Assembly: GCA_910578145.1 (NCBI GenBank)
Contig: CAJTPJ010000003.1
Coordinates: forward strand, 1 to 64,000
DNA length: 64,000 nt
Source: an uncultured Christensenella sp.
GTDB taxonomy: Bacteria; Bacillota; Clostridia; Christensenellales; Borkfalkiaceae
Direction: 5' to 3'
The notes beneath the pieces are model-generated. The model saw only the letters and a program-made list of their open reading frames with translations. It was not told where the DNA came from and searched no databases. Both the position numbers and the translations under genes were made by a program. This document shows, in pieces, positions 41,140 through 49,049 of the stretch. How positions within the stretch are numbered: position 1 is the first letter of the stretch; every line of letters begins with the position of its first letter.

Positions 41140-42576
41140 TTAAACTATATACTTATCTTCTGCTTCGGGAGCGGAATCCATTTCCTTTTTGTGCGCTTCG
41201 TAACCCTTTTTGCCAAGCAACGCAAACGTAGCTATTTTGCCGTTTTCAACGCCGGGCTGGTTAAACGTGTTTATGTTTAAAAGCGCGCCCGTGTATGCCG
41301 TTTGCAATTCCAAAAGGTACATAAGCTGACCAAGCGTAAAGGCGTTTACTTCGGGCATATTAATGGTGTAATTCATTCTGCCCGCGCGCATAAGCGCGTA
41401 TGCGGTAGCCTTGTTTTCCGCCTGAATAAGCTCTTCCATACTGTGCCCGCCGAGGAAACCTACGTCGGGAATATCTTCGCAACCGTGCGCTATGGGCATT
41501 TCACAGCCGTACTTGCCCACGGATATAAACGTTATAACTTTGTCGTAAGGCCCCTCGATATAAAGCTGAACCTGCGAATGCTGGTCGGTTACGCCAAGCG
41601 ATTTAACGGGGGTCGTGCCCGCATTTACCTTGTTGCCTGCGTAGTCAACCGCTTTGCCAAGCGATTCCGCCCAAAGCTGGCAGTACCAATCTGCTATAAG
41701 TTTAAGGTTGTCGGAATAGGGCATAAGCACGTTTACGTTTTTGCCTTCTTTCATAGTTATATACTGCAACACTGCGCAAGCAAGCGCGGGATTTCTTGCA
41801 ATGGTGGGTTTGGAGCAAAGGCTATCCATATAAGCCGCACCCGCAAGCATACCCTTTATATCAATGCCAAGTACCGCCGCGGGGAGAAGCCCTACGGGGC
41901 AAAGCTCGGAAAATCTGCCGCCTACACCGTCGGGAAGCACGTATTTTTTAAATTTGCCGCCGTACTTTTCGTCAATTTTTATTAAATTGCAGCGGCTCGC
42001 GTCAGTGGTAAATATCATATGCTCGGGCAAAGACAGCCCTTTCTTTTCAAGCAAATCGGCGATTATTAAAAATTGCGCCATAGTTTCGCTGGTTGCGCCC
42101 GACTTGGAAATTACGTTAAAGCAAGTTTCTTCGGGAACGATTACGTCTAAAAGCGCCTGCATTCTTACGGGGTCTACGTTATCTTCAACGTAAAACTTAG
42201 GTCCGCCGCGTTTTTTGGGCGAAAGCTCGTTATAACGTAAATGTTTTAAAGCGTTAAACGCCATTATAGGACCGAGCGCGCTGCCGCCTATTCCGAGGAC
42301 TACGAAATATTTAAATTTCTTTCTGACCTGCTTAGCGGTGGCAACGATATCCGCCACTATTTCGTCTTGATTATACGGCAATTCCGTCCAGCCCATAAAA
42401 AGTTCGTCTTTACCGCGGTTTGCCGCAACATAGTCAAACGCGGACTGCGCGCTGTCTTTCATTGCGCGAAGCTGCGCGTCGGTGATACCTTTATCGCCGA
42501 GCGTATGCGAAGTCATATAGTTGTAATCTACCGTGACGCGCATCTGCGAGCGCCACTCTTTGGTCTTATAAGCCAT
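41140..42576 (-). CDS. pgi: Glucose-6-phosphate isomerase
   Basis: A 478-residue isomerase interconverting glucose-6-phosphate and fructose-6-phosphate. SIS-type motifs: GIGGSALGP near 97, NVISKSGATSETMAQF near 155, LPDGVGGRFSELCPVGLLP near 213 with the sugar-phosphate site, and the C-terminal NTFNQPGVENGK carrying the catalytic Lys/Gln region. GGAGG precedes the ATG, and it has its own promoter. Confidence 0.93.
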   Translation of the reverse strand: MAYKTKEWRSQMRVTVDYNYMTSHTLGDKGITDAQLRAMKDSAQSAFDYVAANRGKDELFMGWTELPYNQDEIVADIVATAKQVRKKFKYFVVLGIGGSALGPIMAFNALKHLRYNELSPKKRGGPKFYVEDNVDPVRMQALLDVIVPEETCFNVISKSGATSETMAQFLIIADLLEKKGLSLPEHMIFTTDASRCNLIKIDEKYGGKFKKYVLPDGVGGRFSELCPVGLLPAAVLGIDIKGMLAGAAYMDSLCSKPTIARNPALACAVLQYITMKEGKNVNVLMPYSDNLKLIADWYCQLWAESLGKAVDYAGNKVNAGTTPVKSLGVTDQHSQVQLYIEGPYDKVITFISVGKYGCEMPIAHGCEDIPDVGFLGGHSMEELIQAENKATAYALMRAGRMNYTINMPEVNAFTLGQLMYLLELQTAYTGALLNINTFNQPGVENGKIATFALLGKKGYEAHKKEMDSAPEAEDKYIV

Positions 42577-42613
42577 TTTTACCTCCGTTCCTCTTAAATT
42601 CGTTACAGCGTAA

Positions 42614-42642
42614 ATTATAACTCATTAAAAAAATTTAGTCAA
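42614..42642 (-). promoter_or_regulatory. Promoter of pgi
   Basis: On the minus strand TTGACT, 17-base spacer, TATAAT. Confidence 0.75.
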
Positions 42643-42671
42643 CAGAAGTTATATAAAAATAACGCAAGCGC

Positions 42672-42701
42672 TTTACAAAACTTTTGTTCAAGTGTTACAA
42701 T
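42672..42701 (+). promoter_or_regulatory. Promoter giving a leaderless helicase mRNA
   Basis: TTTACA, 18-base spacer, TACAAT. The start codon lies only seven bases after the -10 box, so the transcript would start at or next to the ATG, with no ribosome binding site. Confidence 0.5.
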
Positions 42702-42707
42702 AATCTT

Positions 42708-43922
42708 ATGCACGAAGAGCTTACCGCCGACCAAATTACGGCTGAAAAATTAATAGAAGATTGGTTTTTGCATTCTACGCGGCAAACTTTCGTGCTTGCG
42801 GGGTATGCGGGCACGGGCAAAACCACACTTTTAAAGCACGCCGTAATAAACGTATTGGGGCTTACGCCCGATTTAAGCGCCGCGTTCGTAACGCCCACGG
42901 GCAAGGCGGCTACCGTGCTGATACGCTCCGGCATACGCGCCACCACTTTACACAAACTTATTTACCAATCGATAACCGAGCAAGCCGAAGTTGAAGTTAA
43001 CGGCAAAAAAATAACCGTTGAAAAACTCAAATTTAAACGGCGGGAAAGTATTGACAAAAGCATTAAACTTATCGTTTTGGACGAGGCTTCTATGGTTTCC
43101 GACGAAGTGCTTATGGACATTGCGGACTTCGGCGTTAAAATGCTTTTATGCGGCGACAACGCGCAACTTCCGCCCGTGGAGGGATTTAACGGATTTCTTA
43201 CCTCGCCCGATTACACGCTTAAAACCATAGTAAGGCAAAATTTGGGCAACCCGATAATAACTCTTTCGCAAATGGCGCGCGAGGGGCAATATATTCCTTA
43301 CGGGCGCTACGGCGACTGTGCGGCGGTGGTTTCAAAGCGGTTGTTTACGGGGGAAAGACGTAAAAATTATTTAACGAGAGCCGACCAAATTATATGCGGG
43401 CTTAACAAGACGAGGACGCTTATAAACGAGGAAATGCGCGCCGCGCTGGGGTTTGACGGCTTGCCCAAGGACGGGGAAAAGTTAATTTGCACGCAAAATA
43501 ATTGGGAAACGTTTATCGATGACGAGTTGCGGTTTAATTTGGTAAACGGAATTATAGGCACGGTGATAGACCCCTTTTACGACGTTAACAACGCTATGGG
43601 GTTTATACAGTTTAAACCCGATTTTTTAGAAGAGAACTGCCCCGAAGCCCTGCCGTTGGACGCGGGGATTTTTATGGACGGGTACTACCGCTATAAACGC
43701 GGGGATTATTTTGAAAAGTTTGACGAAAACGGCGAGGCGGCGGGCGCGTTTACGCTTAACCGTTTTGAGTTCGGCTATTGTATTTCCTGCCATAAAGCGC
43801 AGGGAAGCGAGTTTGACAGCGTAGTAGTTTTCGACGAGGCATACGCTTTTAAGGAAGATAAAAACCGCTGGTTATACACCGCTATTACCCGCGCTAAGAA
43901 AAAACTTATTTTGGTAAGATAA
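42708..43922 (+). CDS. RecD/Pif1-like ATP-dependent DNA helicase
   Basis: A 404-residue superfamily 1 helicase of the short RecD2/Dda-like group. Walker A AGYAGTGKTTLL is near residue 30, motif Ia TPTGKAA near 63, Walker B VLDEASMVSD near 117, GDNAQLPPV near 143, and the C-terminal motifs FGYCISCHKAQGSEFD and YTAITRAKKKL. It lacks the long N-terminal domain of RecD2. The ATG at 42708 is preferred; upstream sequence holds only the promoter. It may act in repair or process DNA ends; the exact role is unclear. Confidence 0.85.
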   Translation: MHEELTADQITAEKLIEDWFLHSTRQTFVLAGYAGTGKTTLLKHAVINVLGLTPDLSAAFVTPTGKAATVLIRSGIRATTLHKLIYQSITEQAEVEVNGKKITVEKLKFKRRESIDKSIKLIVLDEASMVSDEVLMDIADFGVKMLLCGDNAQLPPVEGFNGFLTSPDYTLKTIVRQNLGNPIITLSQMAREGQYIPYGRYGDCAAVVSKRLFTGERRKNYLTRADQIICGLNKTRTLINEEMRAALGFDGLPKDGEKLICTQNNWETFIDDELRFNLVNGIIGTVIDPFYDVNNAMGFIQFKPDFLEENCPEALPLDAGIFMDGYYRYKRGDYFEKFDENGEAAGAFTLNRFEFGYCISCHKAQGSEFDSVVVFDEAYAFKEDKNRWLYTAITRAKKKLILVR

Positions 43923-43953
43923 AAAACCTTTCCGTTTGGAAAGGTTTTTATAA
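43921..43953 (+). terminator. Bidirectional terminator between helicase and DeoC-like gene
   Basis: AAAAACCTTTCC pairs with GGAAAGGTTTTT around GTTT. T-runs on both strands serve both convergent genes. Confidence 0.85.
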
Positions 43954-43963
43954 TTAATTACGG

Positions 43964-44707
43964 CTAAATTTCCGCTTCGGCGGCGGTCATAATTGCGCGG
44001 GCTACGTCCGCGGCGTTTTTACTGCCAACTACCGTTGCGCCCATATCTATGCTGCTGCTCATTTCCAGCACCGTTGCAACGCCTTCGGACTTTATAGTGC
44101 ATTTATCCTTTACAGCGGCTTTAACGGCGGCAATGCTTTCTATGCCGTTGGAGCCTGAAAGTCGAATTGAGTTTACGCGGCATTCAGCTGCAATTAAACA
44201 AGCGCGTTTAATTTCTTCAACGGTAAGCATATTGCACTGCAAATCTATGCGCAAAGATTTGTTTTTGGTTGCCGAACGCAGTTTTCTGAATTCCTTTCTC
44301 ACGTAGGAAAAATTTCCTTCGCGGATATGCGCGGTAGGGGCAGTAACTTCCGCCTCGTCTGCGCCGTCCTTTATGGCGCGTTTCACCGCCTTTACTTTAA
44401 TTTCGGTAACGTCGCCGCCGCGGGGTGCGCCCACGCACGCAACCAAACTGCATTTGCGTTGCATTCCCAAGTAAACCGCGCACTGTTTTACGAAACACGG
44501 CATAGCGCAAACCGCGCCAAGCCCAAGTGAATTTGCGTCCGTGCAGGCAGTTTTAAGGTAGTTTAGCCCTGCTTTTTCGTCTGCGAGGTCGTACTCTAAC
44601 TTTTTAATTTGCGCCCGCGCCGCTTCGTTGTTTATTTTGCGCCTGAACTGCGTGTATAACAGTTTTTCGTTGGGTGTGATTTGTGCGTTTTTAGTTGCTG
44701 TATCCAT
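43964..44707 (-). CDS. DeoC-like aldolase-fold protein with altered catalytic residues
   Basis: A 247-residue TIM-barrel protein aligned with deoxyribose-phosphate aldolase (DeoC). Landmarks remain: AVCAMPCFVKQC for the VCVNP region, GAPRGGDVTEIKVKAVKRA, and GADEAEVTAP. However the Schiff-base Lys in KTSTG is replaced: the aligned segment is SIRLSGSNG, with Arg at about 182. The proton-relay Asp of GADEID is Glu. A Lys remains at IKSEG (206). Aldolase activity is therefore doubtful. AAGGT precedes the ATG. The partner pathway is unknown. Confidence 0.72.
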   Translation of the reverse strand: MDTATKNAQITPNEKLLYTQFRRKINNEAARAQIKKLEYDLADEKAGLNYLKTACTDANSLGLGAVCAMPCFVKQCAVYLGMQRKCSLVACVGAPRGGDVTEIKVKAVKRAIKDGADEAEVTAPTAHIREGNFSYVRKEFRKLRSATKNKSLRIDLQCNMLTVEEIKRACLIAAECRVNSIRLSGSNGIESIAAVKAAVKDKCTIKSEGVATVLEMSSSIDMGATVVGSKNAADVARAIMTAAEAEI

Positions 44708-44772
44708 AAAAAATTACCTTTTCCACAAAAATATTACAAAATATTGTTTAACGCTTCCCTTAAAATTTAAGT

Positions 44773-45006
44773 ATGTTTATGGGAATTTTATATTTGTTGT
44801 TGACTTTTTTAATTTGTTTTATTCTCGTGCATTTAGCAAAACTTGCTTATCTTGGGATTATTTTTCTAAAAAAGCCGCCGACGGAAGAAAAAAAACCGAC
44901 CCCGCAAGCCAAAGCGGAGCCGGTGTATTATATAGTTGAAAAAAAGCGGGCGCGGAAAGCAAATTATTCCGAGCCGAAAGAAATAAAGTTTAAGGAAAAA
45001 GTTTAA
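44773..45006 (+). CDS. Small single-helix membrane protein with basic tail
   Basis: A 77-residue protein: a hydrophobic N-terminal helix (about 3-33), a Pro/Lys/Glu-rich linker, then a basic C-terminal stretch VYYIVEKKRARK followed by YSEPKEIKFKEK, predicted cytoplasmic. The tail looks like a conserved small-protein type of gut Clostridia, recalled rather than searched. There is no clear ribosome site; a TAAAAT six bases before the ATG could make it leaderless. It converges on rsfS, overlapping its end by four bases. Function unknown. Confidence 0.55.
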   Translation: MFMGILYLLLTFLICFILVHLAKLAYLGIIFLKKPPTEEKKPTPQAKAEPVYYIVEKKRARKANYSEPKEIKFKEKV

Positions 45007-45353
45007 CCCTCGAACCTTACCAAATTTTCGCCGTCTTCCCAAAGCCGTTCAAGGTTGTAAAAGTCGCGTTCTTCGTCGCCGAAAATATGGACTATTACGT
45101 CGGCATAATCCAAAACCGCCCATCTGCCTTCGCGTATGCCTTCCTTGCGGCGGGGAGTAAGCCCGTGTTCTTTTTCCAGCATTTCGTCAAGATTTTCGCC
45201 AAGCGATTTCACCATTGTTTTGGACGAACCGCCCGCAACCACGAAATAGTCGCAAAGGCTGGTTTTGTGCTCTACCGCAATGTAAACTATGCCCTTAGCT
45301 TTTTTGGACGAAAGATATTTACAGATTAAAAGTGCTTTTTCTTTACTTGTCAT
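45003..45353 (-). CDS. rsfS: Ribosomal silencing factor RsfS
   Basis: A 116-residue RsfS (YbeB/Iojap). It binds ribosomal protein uL14 and blocks subunit joining in nutrient limitation. Family motifs: DYFVVAGGSS near 35, EGIREGRWAVLDYADVIVHI and RDFYNLERLW at the C-terminus. The start overlaps the end of the nadD-yqeK fusion by 11 bases, reproducing the common nadD-yqeK-rsfS operon. Confidence 0.95.
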   Translation of the reverse strand: MTSKEKALLICKYLSSKKAKGIVYIAVEHKTSLCDYFVVAGGSSKTMVKSLGENLDEMLEKEHGLTPRRKEGIREGRWAVLDYADVIVHIFGDEERDFYNLERLWEDGENLVRFEG

Positions 45354-46476
45354 TTTTTTCCTCTTTTAAATAATTATAAGCGCGTTGGGTAAGCGCGCAA
45401 ACGTTACCTTTTGATTTTAAATAGTTTATTTGGCGTTCAAGCGCGGCAAAAAGACAATCGTCAAGGCTGCGCTTAAATATTTTGCGTAGTTTTTCCACTC
45501 CGTCGAAATCCCGCCCGTCCTCTAAAAGGTCGGCAAGAAATATAAGTTTTTCAAGCGCGCACATATTTTCCCTGCCCGTAGTGTGGTAACGGATTGCGTT
45601 TAATATATGCTCGTCCTTAATGCCGAAAGTGCGCTCCGCCATATATGCGCCAGCAAATTGATGAACTACGGGCGGCGGCACGTCGGCAGGCGGGGTAAAC
45701 CCGTTTAGTTCGGGGGCGTTTTCCGAAAGATATTTGGCGCAATCGTGCAAAGCCGCTGCTGTTACTGCGTCAATTTCGTAAACGCCGCTACGCCTTGAAT
45801 ACGCCGCGGCGGTTTGAGCTACGCGCACGGTATGCTCCCACCGCTCTTGCGTTAAATATTTTTTAACCGCCAACAGCTCCGGCAAAAGATATAGCTCCTG
45901 TTTTTTAATATACAGACGCACGCTTTCCGGCACGAACGCGCCGACGTCCTCGCCAAGCGCCGCCGCAGCGCGCACCTTGGTTGAACTTACGGCTTTGCCC
46001 ACGTAACCGAAATCAACAGTTTCGCTTTTAAACGTGCGTTGAAAGTCTTTTATTAGTTTTGAAAGCTGCTCTTTATCCTCGCGCGCGCAAACGGCAAGAG
46101 TTACGCATTTTAAAATTTCCAGCGGCTCTTTCCAAAAGCGAAAAGATTGCAACATATCCGCGCCTAAAATAAAATACAACTCGTCGTCCTTATACAGTTT
46201 TTTAAAGTGACGGCAGGTAACGTACGAATAACTTATCCCGCCGCGCTTTAACTCGTAATCCGAAACTTCAACTTCAGGCAAGCCGCAAAAAGCCAAGCGG
46301 CAGAGTTGCAACCTGTCTTTGCCGCGCGCCGTCATACAGCCTTTTTTATGCGGTGAAATTGCGGTTGGCACCACTATTATTTTGTCCAGCCCCAACTGCG
46401 TTATAGCCGCGCGCGCGATATTTATATGCTCGTTGTGAACGGGGTTGAAAGCCCCGCCGTATATTGCGATTTTCAT
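45343..46476 (-). CDS. nadD-yqeK: NadD nicotinate-nucleotide adenylyltransferase fused to YqeK-like HD hydrolase
   Basis: A 377-residue fusion. Residues 1-195 are NadD: GGAFNPVHNEHINIA (nucleotidyltransferase HxGH-type motif, here HNEH), PTAISPHK and a C-terminal VSSTKVRAAAA. Residues about 200-377 are an HD domain with the metal motif HTVRVAQTA, then ALHDCAKYL and HQFAGAYMAE, like YqeK (Ap4A hydrolase). NadD adenylates nicotinate mononucleotide in NAD synthesis. The two genes are usually adjacent and separate; here they share one frame. Confidence 0.92.
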   Translation of the reverse strand: MKIAIYGGAFNPVHNEHINIARAAITQLGLDKIIVVPTAISPHKKGCMTARGKDRLQLCRLAFCGLPEVEVSDYELKRGGISYSYVTCRHFKKLYKDDELYFILGADMLQSFRFWKEPLEILKCVTLAVCAREDKEQLSKLIKDFQRTFKSETVDFGYVGKAVSSTKVRAAAALGEDVGAFVPESVRLYIKKQELYLLPELLAVKKYLTQERWEHTVRVAQTAAAYSRRSGVYEIDAVTAAALHDCAKYLSENAPELNGFTPPADVPPPVVHQFAGAYMAERTFGIKDEHILNAIRYHTTGRENMCALEKLIFLADLLEDGRDFDGVEKLRKIFKRSLDDCLFAALERQINYLKSKGNVCALTQRAYNYLKEEKNDK

Positions 46477-46512
46477 AGTATTTTTTAGGATTTTACGGTC
46501 AATAACCGTAGT

Positions 46513-47253
46513 ATGAAAAGATTAAATTTACCCCTTGTTTTAGACACTTTATTTGCCGGCGCGTGCGCGTTTTTGCTGTTTTTTACGTCATTGAGATACT
46601 ACACCAAAAGCGCGATTATAGGGCTTATTTTCGGCGTGTGCGCCGCGCTGCTTTTCGGCGCGCTGGCGTTTTTGTACATAAGCGGAAAACAAAACAAAAG
46701 CCTTTTAATTTCACGCGACGAAAAAAACAAAAAATTGCTGTCTTTGCACCTTTCGCTTTCTTCGGATTATTATCTTACCAATCTGTTTAAAAAATGTTTG
46801 GGCGAAGAAGCTAAAATACGCGGTAAACGCGTGATATGCGGGGGGCAATCGCACTTTTTTAACTTTAAAATGCACCCTCTTTCCGAAGACGATATAGCGC
46901 GCGTAATAAAGTTTAAACACGACGGCGAAAAGATAATTTTTTGCAACTCAGTTTCCGCACCGTCCGCCGCGCTTGCCGCGCATTTCGGAATAGGCATAAA
47001 GGGCATAGACGAAGTATTTGCGTTATTGAAAAAAAATAATCTTATGCCTGAAAAATACGCCTACGAAGACGCGAAAAAACTCAGTTTGTTAAAGCGTTTA
47101 AAAGGCGGATTTACGCGCAAACTGTGCGCGCCGCTGTTTTGGTCCGGACTTGCGCTTTTGGCTTTAAGCTATTTCACGTTTTTCCCCGTTTACTATATCG
47201 TAAGCGGCAGTATAATGCTGTTTTTATCCGCCGTAGCGCTGGTGTTTAATTAA
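46513..47253 (+). CDS. Membrane protein with a possible nuclease-like soluble domain
   Basis: A 246-residue protein with two N-terminal helices (about 10-58), a soluble domain (65-190) and two C-terminal helices (about 203-246). The soluble part has ICGGQSHFFNFKM and IFCNSVSAPSAALAAHFGI followed by GIDEVFALLKK. The latter vaguely resembles the end of Mrr-type restriction-endonuclease domains, where shuffled chromatin-like lysine motifs are expected, but no full D-ExK catalytic motif is visible. Function unknown. Converges with yhbY, overlapping eight bases. Confidence 0.6.
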   Translation: MKRLNLPLVLDTLFAGACAFLLFFTSLRYYTKSAIIGLIFGVCAALLFGALAFLYISGKQNKSLLISRDEKNKKLLSLHLSLSSDYYLTNLFKKCLGEEAKIRGKRVICGGQSHFFNFKMHPLSEDDIARVIKFKHDGEKIIFCNSVSAPSAALAAHFGIGIKGIDEVFALLKKNNLMPEKYAYEDAKKLSLLKRLKGGFTRKLCAPLFWSGLALLALSYFTFFPVYYIVSGSIMLFLSAVALVFN

Positions 47254-47542
47254 GCGCGATATGTTCGATATCCTTTCTTTTGGACTTGCGGTACAGCACG
47301 GCTTTTCTGCCGATTACTATAACGCACTCGGCGTTTAGTTTTTCTGCGAGAGCACGCCCCACTTCCTGCGGTTCGCCGTCGCAATTTTCCAAGATATTAA
47401 CTTTTATAAGCTCGCGTTTTTCAAGGCAATCCGAAAAACTTGCCAGCATATTTTCACCAATTCCTTCCTTGCCCACCTGTCCTATCGGGGACAGATTTGC
47501 GGCAAGGGATTTTAATTTACTGCGTTGTTTTGACGTAATCAT
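47246..47542 (-). CDS. yhbY: YhbY-family RNA-binding protein
   Basis: A 98-residue CRM-domain protein associated with 50S ribosome assembly. It begins MITSKQRSKLKSLAANLSPI, then QVGKEGI, and near the end has VIVIGRKAVLYRKS, the family signature. GGAAG precedes the ATG. It follows the 495-residue Cys-containing gene by 11 bases and is downstream of obg, a conserved neighbourhood. Confidence 0.93.
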   Translation of the reverse strand: MITSKQRSKLKSLAANLSPIGQVGKEGIGENMLASFSDCLEKRELIKVNILENCDGEPQEVGRALAEKLNAECVIVIGRKAVLYRKSKRKDIEHIALN

Positions 47543-47553
47543 ATTTCTTCCTT

Positions 47554-49041
47554 TTAATTGCTTTCGGTTCCGCCGAGCGGCAAAATTTCCTTACCGCACG
47601 CGTAAGCGTTTATTCCTGCTTCGTTTACGACCACGAGTTTCGCGCCGTAAAACGAAAGCACGGGCGCGAGAATTTTTAAAAAGCGGTAAAACGCGTTTTC
47701 GTCCGCTACGAACGCATCAAACGCCCAGCCCTGCTCGCCTTCCGCGGTGCAATTTGCAAAGCCCGTGGTTATAAAACTGTTTACAAACGAATCTTTTAAT
47801 AAAACGGGTTCGGGTACTGACTGTTCGTTTTCAAGATAATAATTTACCGCGTCGTACACCGCTTCCGTATTTTCATTAAATGCAGGCACGAATAAATAAG
47901 CGTATGCAAACCCGCCGCTAAAACGGATATCTTCCGCCAACTTGGGGTCGGCGCAGATATTTGCAAAATTAAAGCACGACGAAACGCCGCTAACCGATTT
48001 TTTAAACGGGGTGGTATTTTCCTCGTCCTCCCAGCCGTACGGCATAGACGGGGGAAAAGTGCTTGGCAGCTCCTCGTCCGAAGCTAATAATTTTTCGCAA
48101 ATTTCGTCCGCAGTTTCCACTTCCGTTCCGTCGCACTCCGTTTCTATACCCTCGATAGTGCGGTGTAAAACGTCCTCTCCAACCCTGAAAGCTATAAAGG
48201 CGTAAACTTCTTTTGCAAGTTTGTTTTTAGCCTTATCCGACATAACCTTGCCGGCGCGGATTTTAAGGTAGTACTTCCAAGGTATTTCAGACTGTACCAG
48301 CCTGCCCACGGGCGTGTTACCCTTTATCCTGCCCTTGTAACCGTCGGCGCCGTCGGGTATAAAAGGAATTACCGACCAGCCCGCTTTATTAAGCGGGTTT
48401 TCCGCATACCTTGCAACGTGCGCGGTGTAAGCCAGCATAGTAAGATAAATATCGGGACAAAACGAACATTCCATATATATAAAATACTTTCCGTCGCGTT
48501 TCGTACCGTAAAAATTTGCGGGCGCGAATATGTAATTACTACAGGATTTACAAATTTTATTAAATTTAGCCGACCTGCCGTTTTCAATACATTCGGCAAG
48601 TTCGTTAAGCCGTTTAGACAGTTCGCAATAAAACCAATTAACCCGCGCCGCGTAAGTTAACGGCGAATCCGAATCTTCGCGCTCATAACATACTCCGTCA
48701 AGCGAAATTTCGCGGTGGTGCCCGTCTAACTGCCTGAAATTGCCGTCGTCGACGTACCTTGAACAGCCGTGGCAAACGCGTTTTATTTGCGCAACCAAAA
48801 TTTCGTCGTATTCTTTTTGGGTGTAAATATTTACTTCTACGGGGAATACTAAATTTTTGTCCGCAATTTCAAGCGTTTCTTCCCCTACGTTTTCGCGCAC
48901 GAAATCAGGTGCCAAGCACCCTTCTTCCCTTAAACGTTTGGCGCGGATAACAACGCCGTCCGCCAAATCGTCAATGCAAGTGCCTTCGGGAAGCAGGTAG
49001 TACTTAAAGTCGTAAAATATTGCGTTTAAATTTTTTTCCAT
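47554..49041 (-). CDS. Uncharacterised protein with three CxxC motifs
   Basis: A 495-residue soluble protein that is not recognised. Three CxxC pairs are spread through it (CHGC near 110, CKSC near 170, CSFC near 197), suggesting zinc binding. The C-terminal 120 residues look like an alpha/beta domain (SVPEPVLLKDSFVNSF..GWAFDAFVADENAFYRF). No membrane helix is seen. The ATG at 49041 follows AAGGATTGTG; a GTG just upstream is possible. Between obg and yhbY in a ribosome-assembly operon, so a role in translation is possible but unproven. Confidence 0.7.
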   Translation of the reverse strand: MEKNLNAIFYDFKYYLLPEGTCIDDLADGVVIRAKRLREEGCLAPDFVRENVGEETLEIADKNLVFPVEVNIYTQKEYDEILVAQIKRVCHGCSRYVDDGNFRQLDGHHREISLDGVCYEREDSDSPLTYAARVNWFYCELSKRLNELAECIENGRSAKFNKICKSCSNYIFAPANFYGTKRDGKYFIYMECSFCPDIYLTMLAYTAHVARYAENPLNKAGWSVIPFIPDGADGYKGRIKGNTPVGRLVQSEIPWKYYLKIRAGKVMSDKAKNKLAKEVYAFIAFRVGEDVLHRTIEGIETECDGTEVETADEICEKLLASDEELPSTFPPSMPYGWEDEENTTPFKKSVSGVSSCFNFANICADPKLAEDIRFSGGFAYAYLFVPAFNENTEAVYDAVNYYLENEQSVPEPVLLKDSFVNSFITTGFANCTAEGEQGWAFDAFVADENAFYRFLKILAPVLSFYGAKLVVVNEAGINAYACGKEILPLGGTESN

Positions 49042-49049
49042 CACAATCC

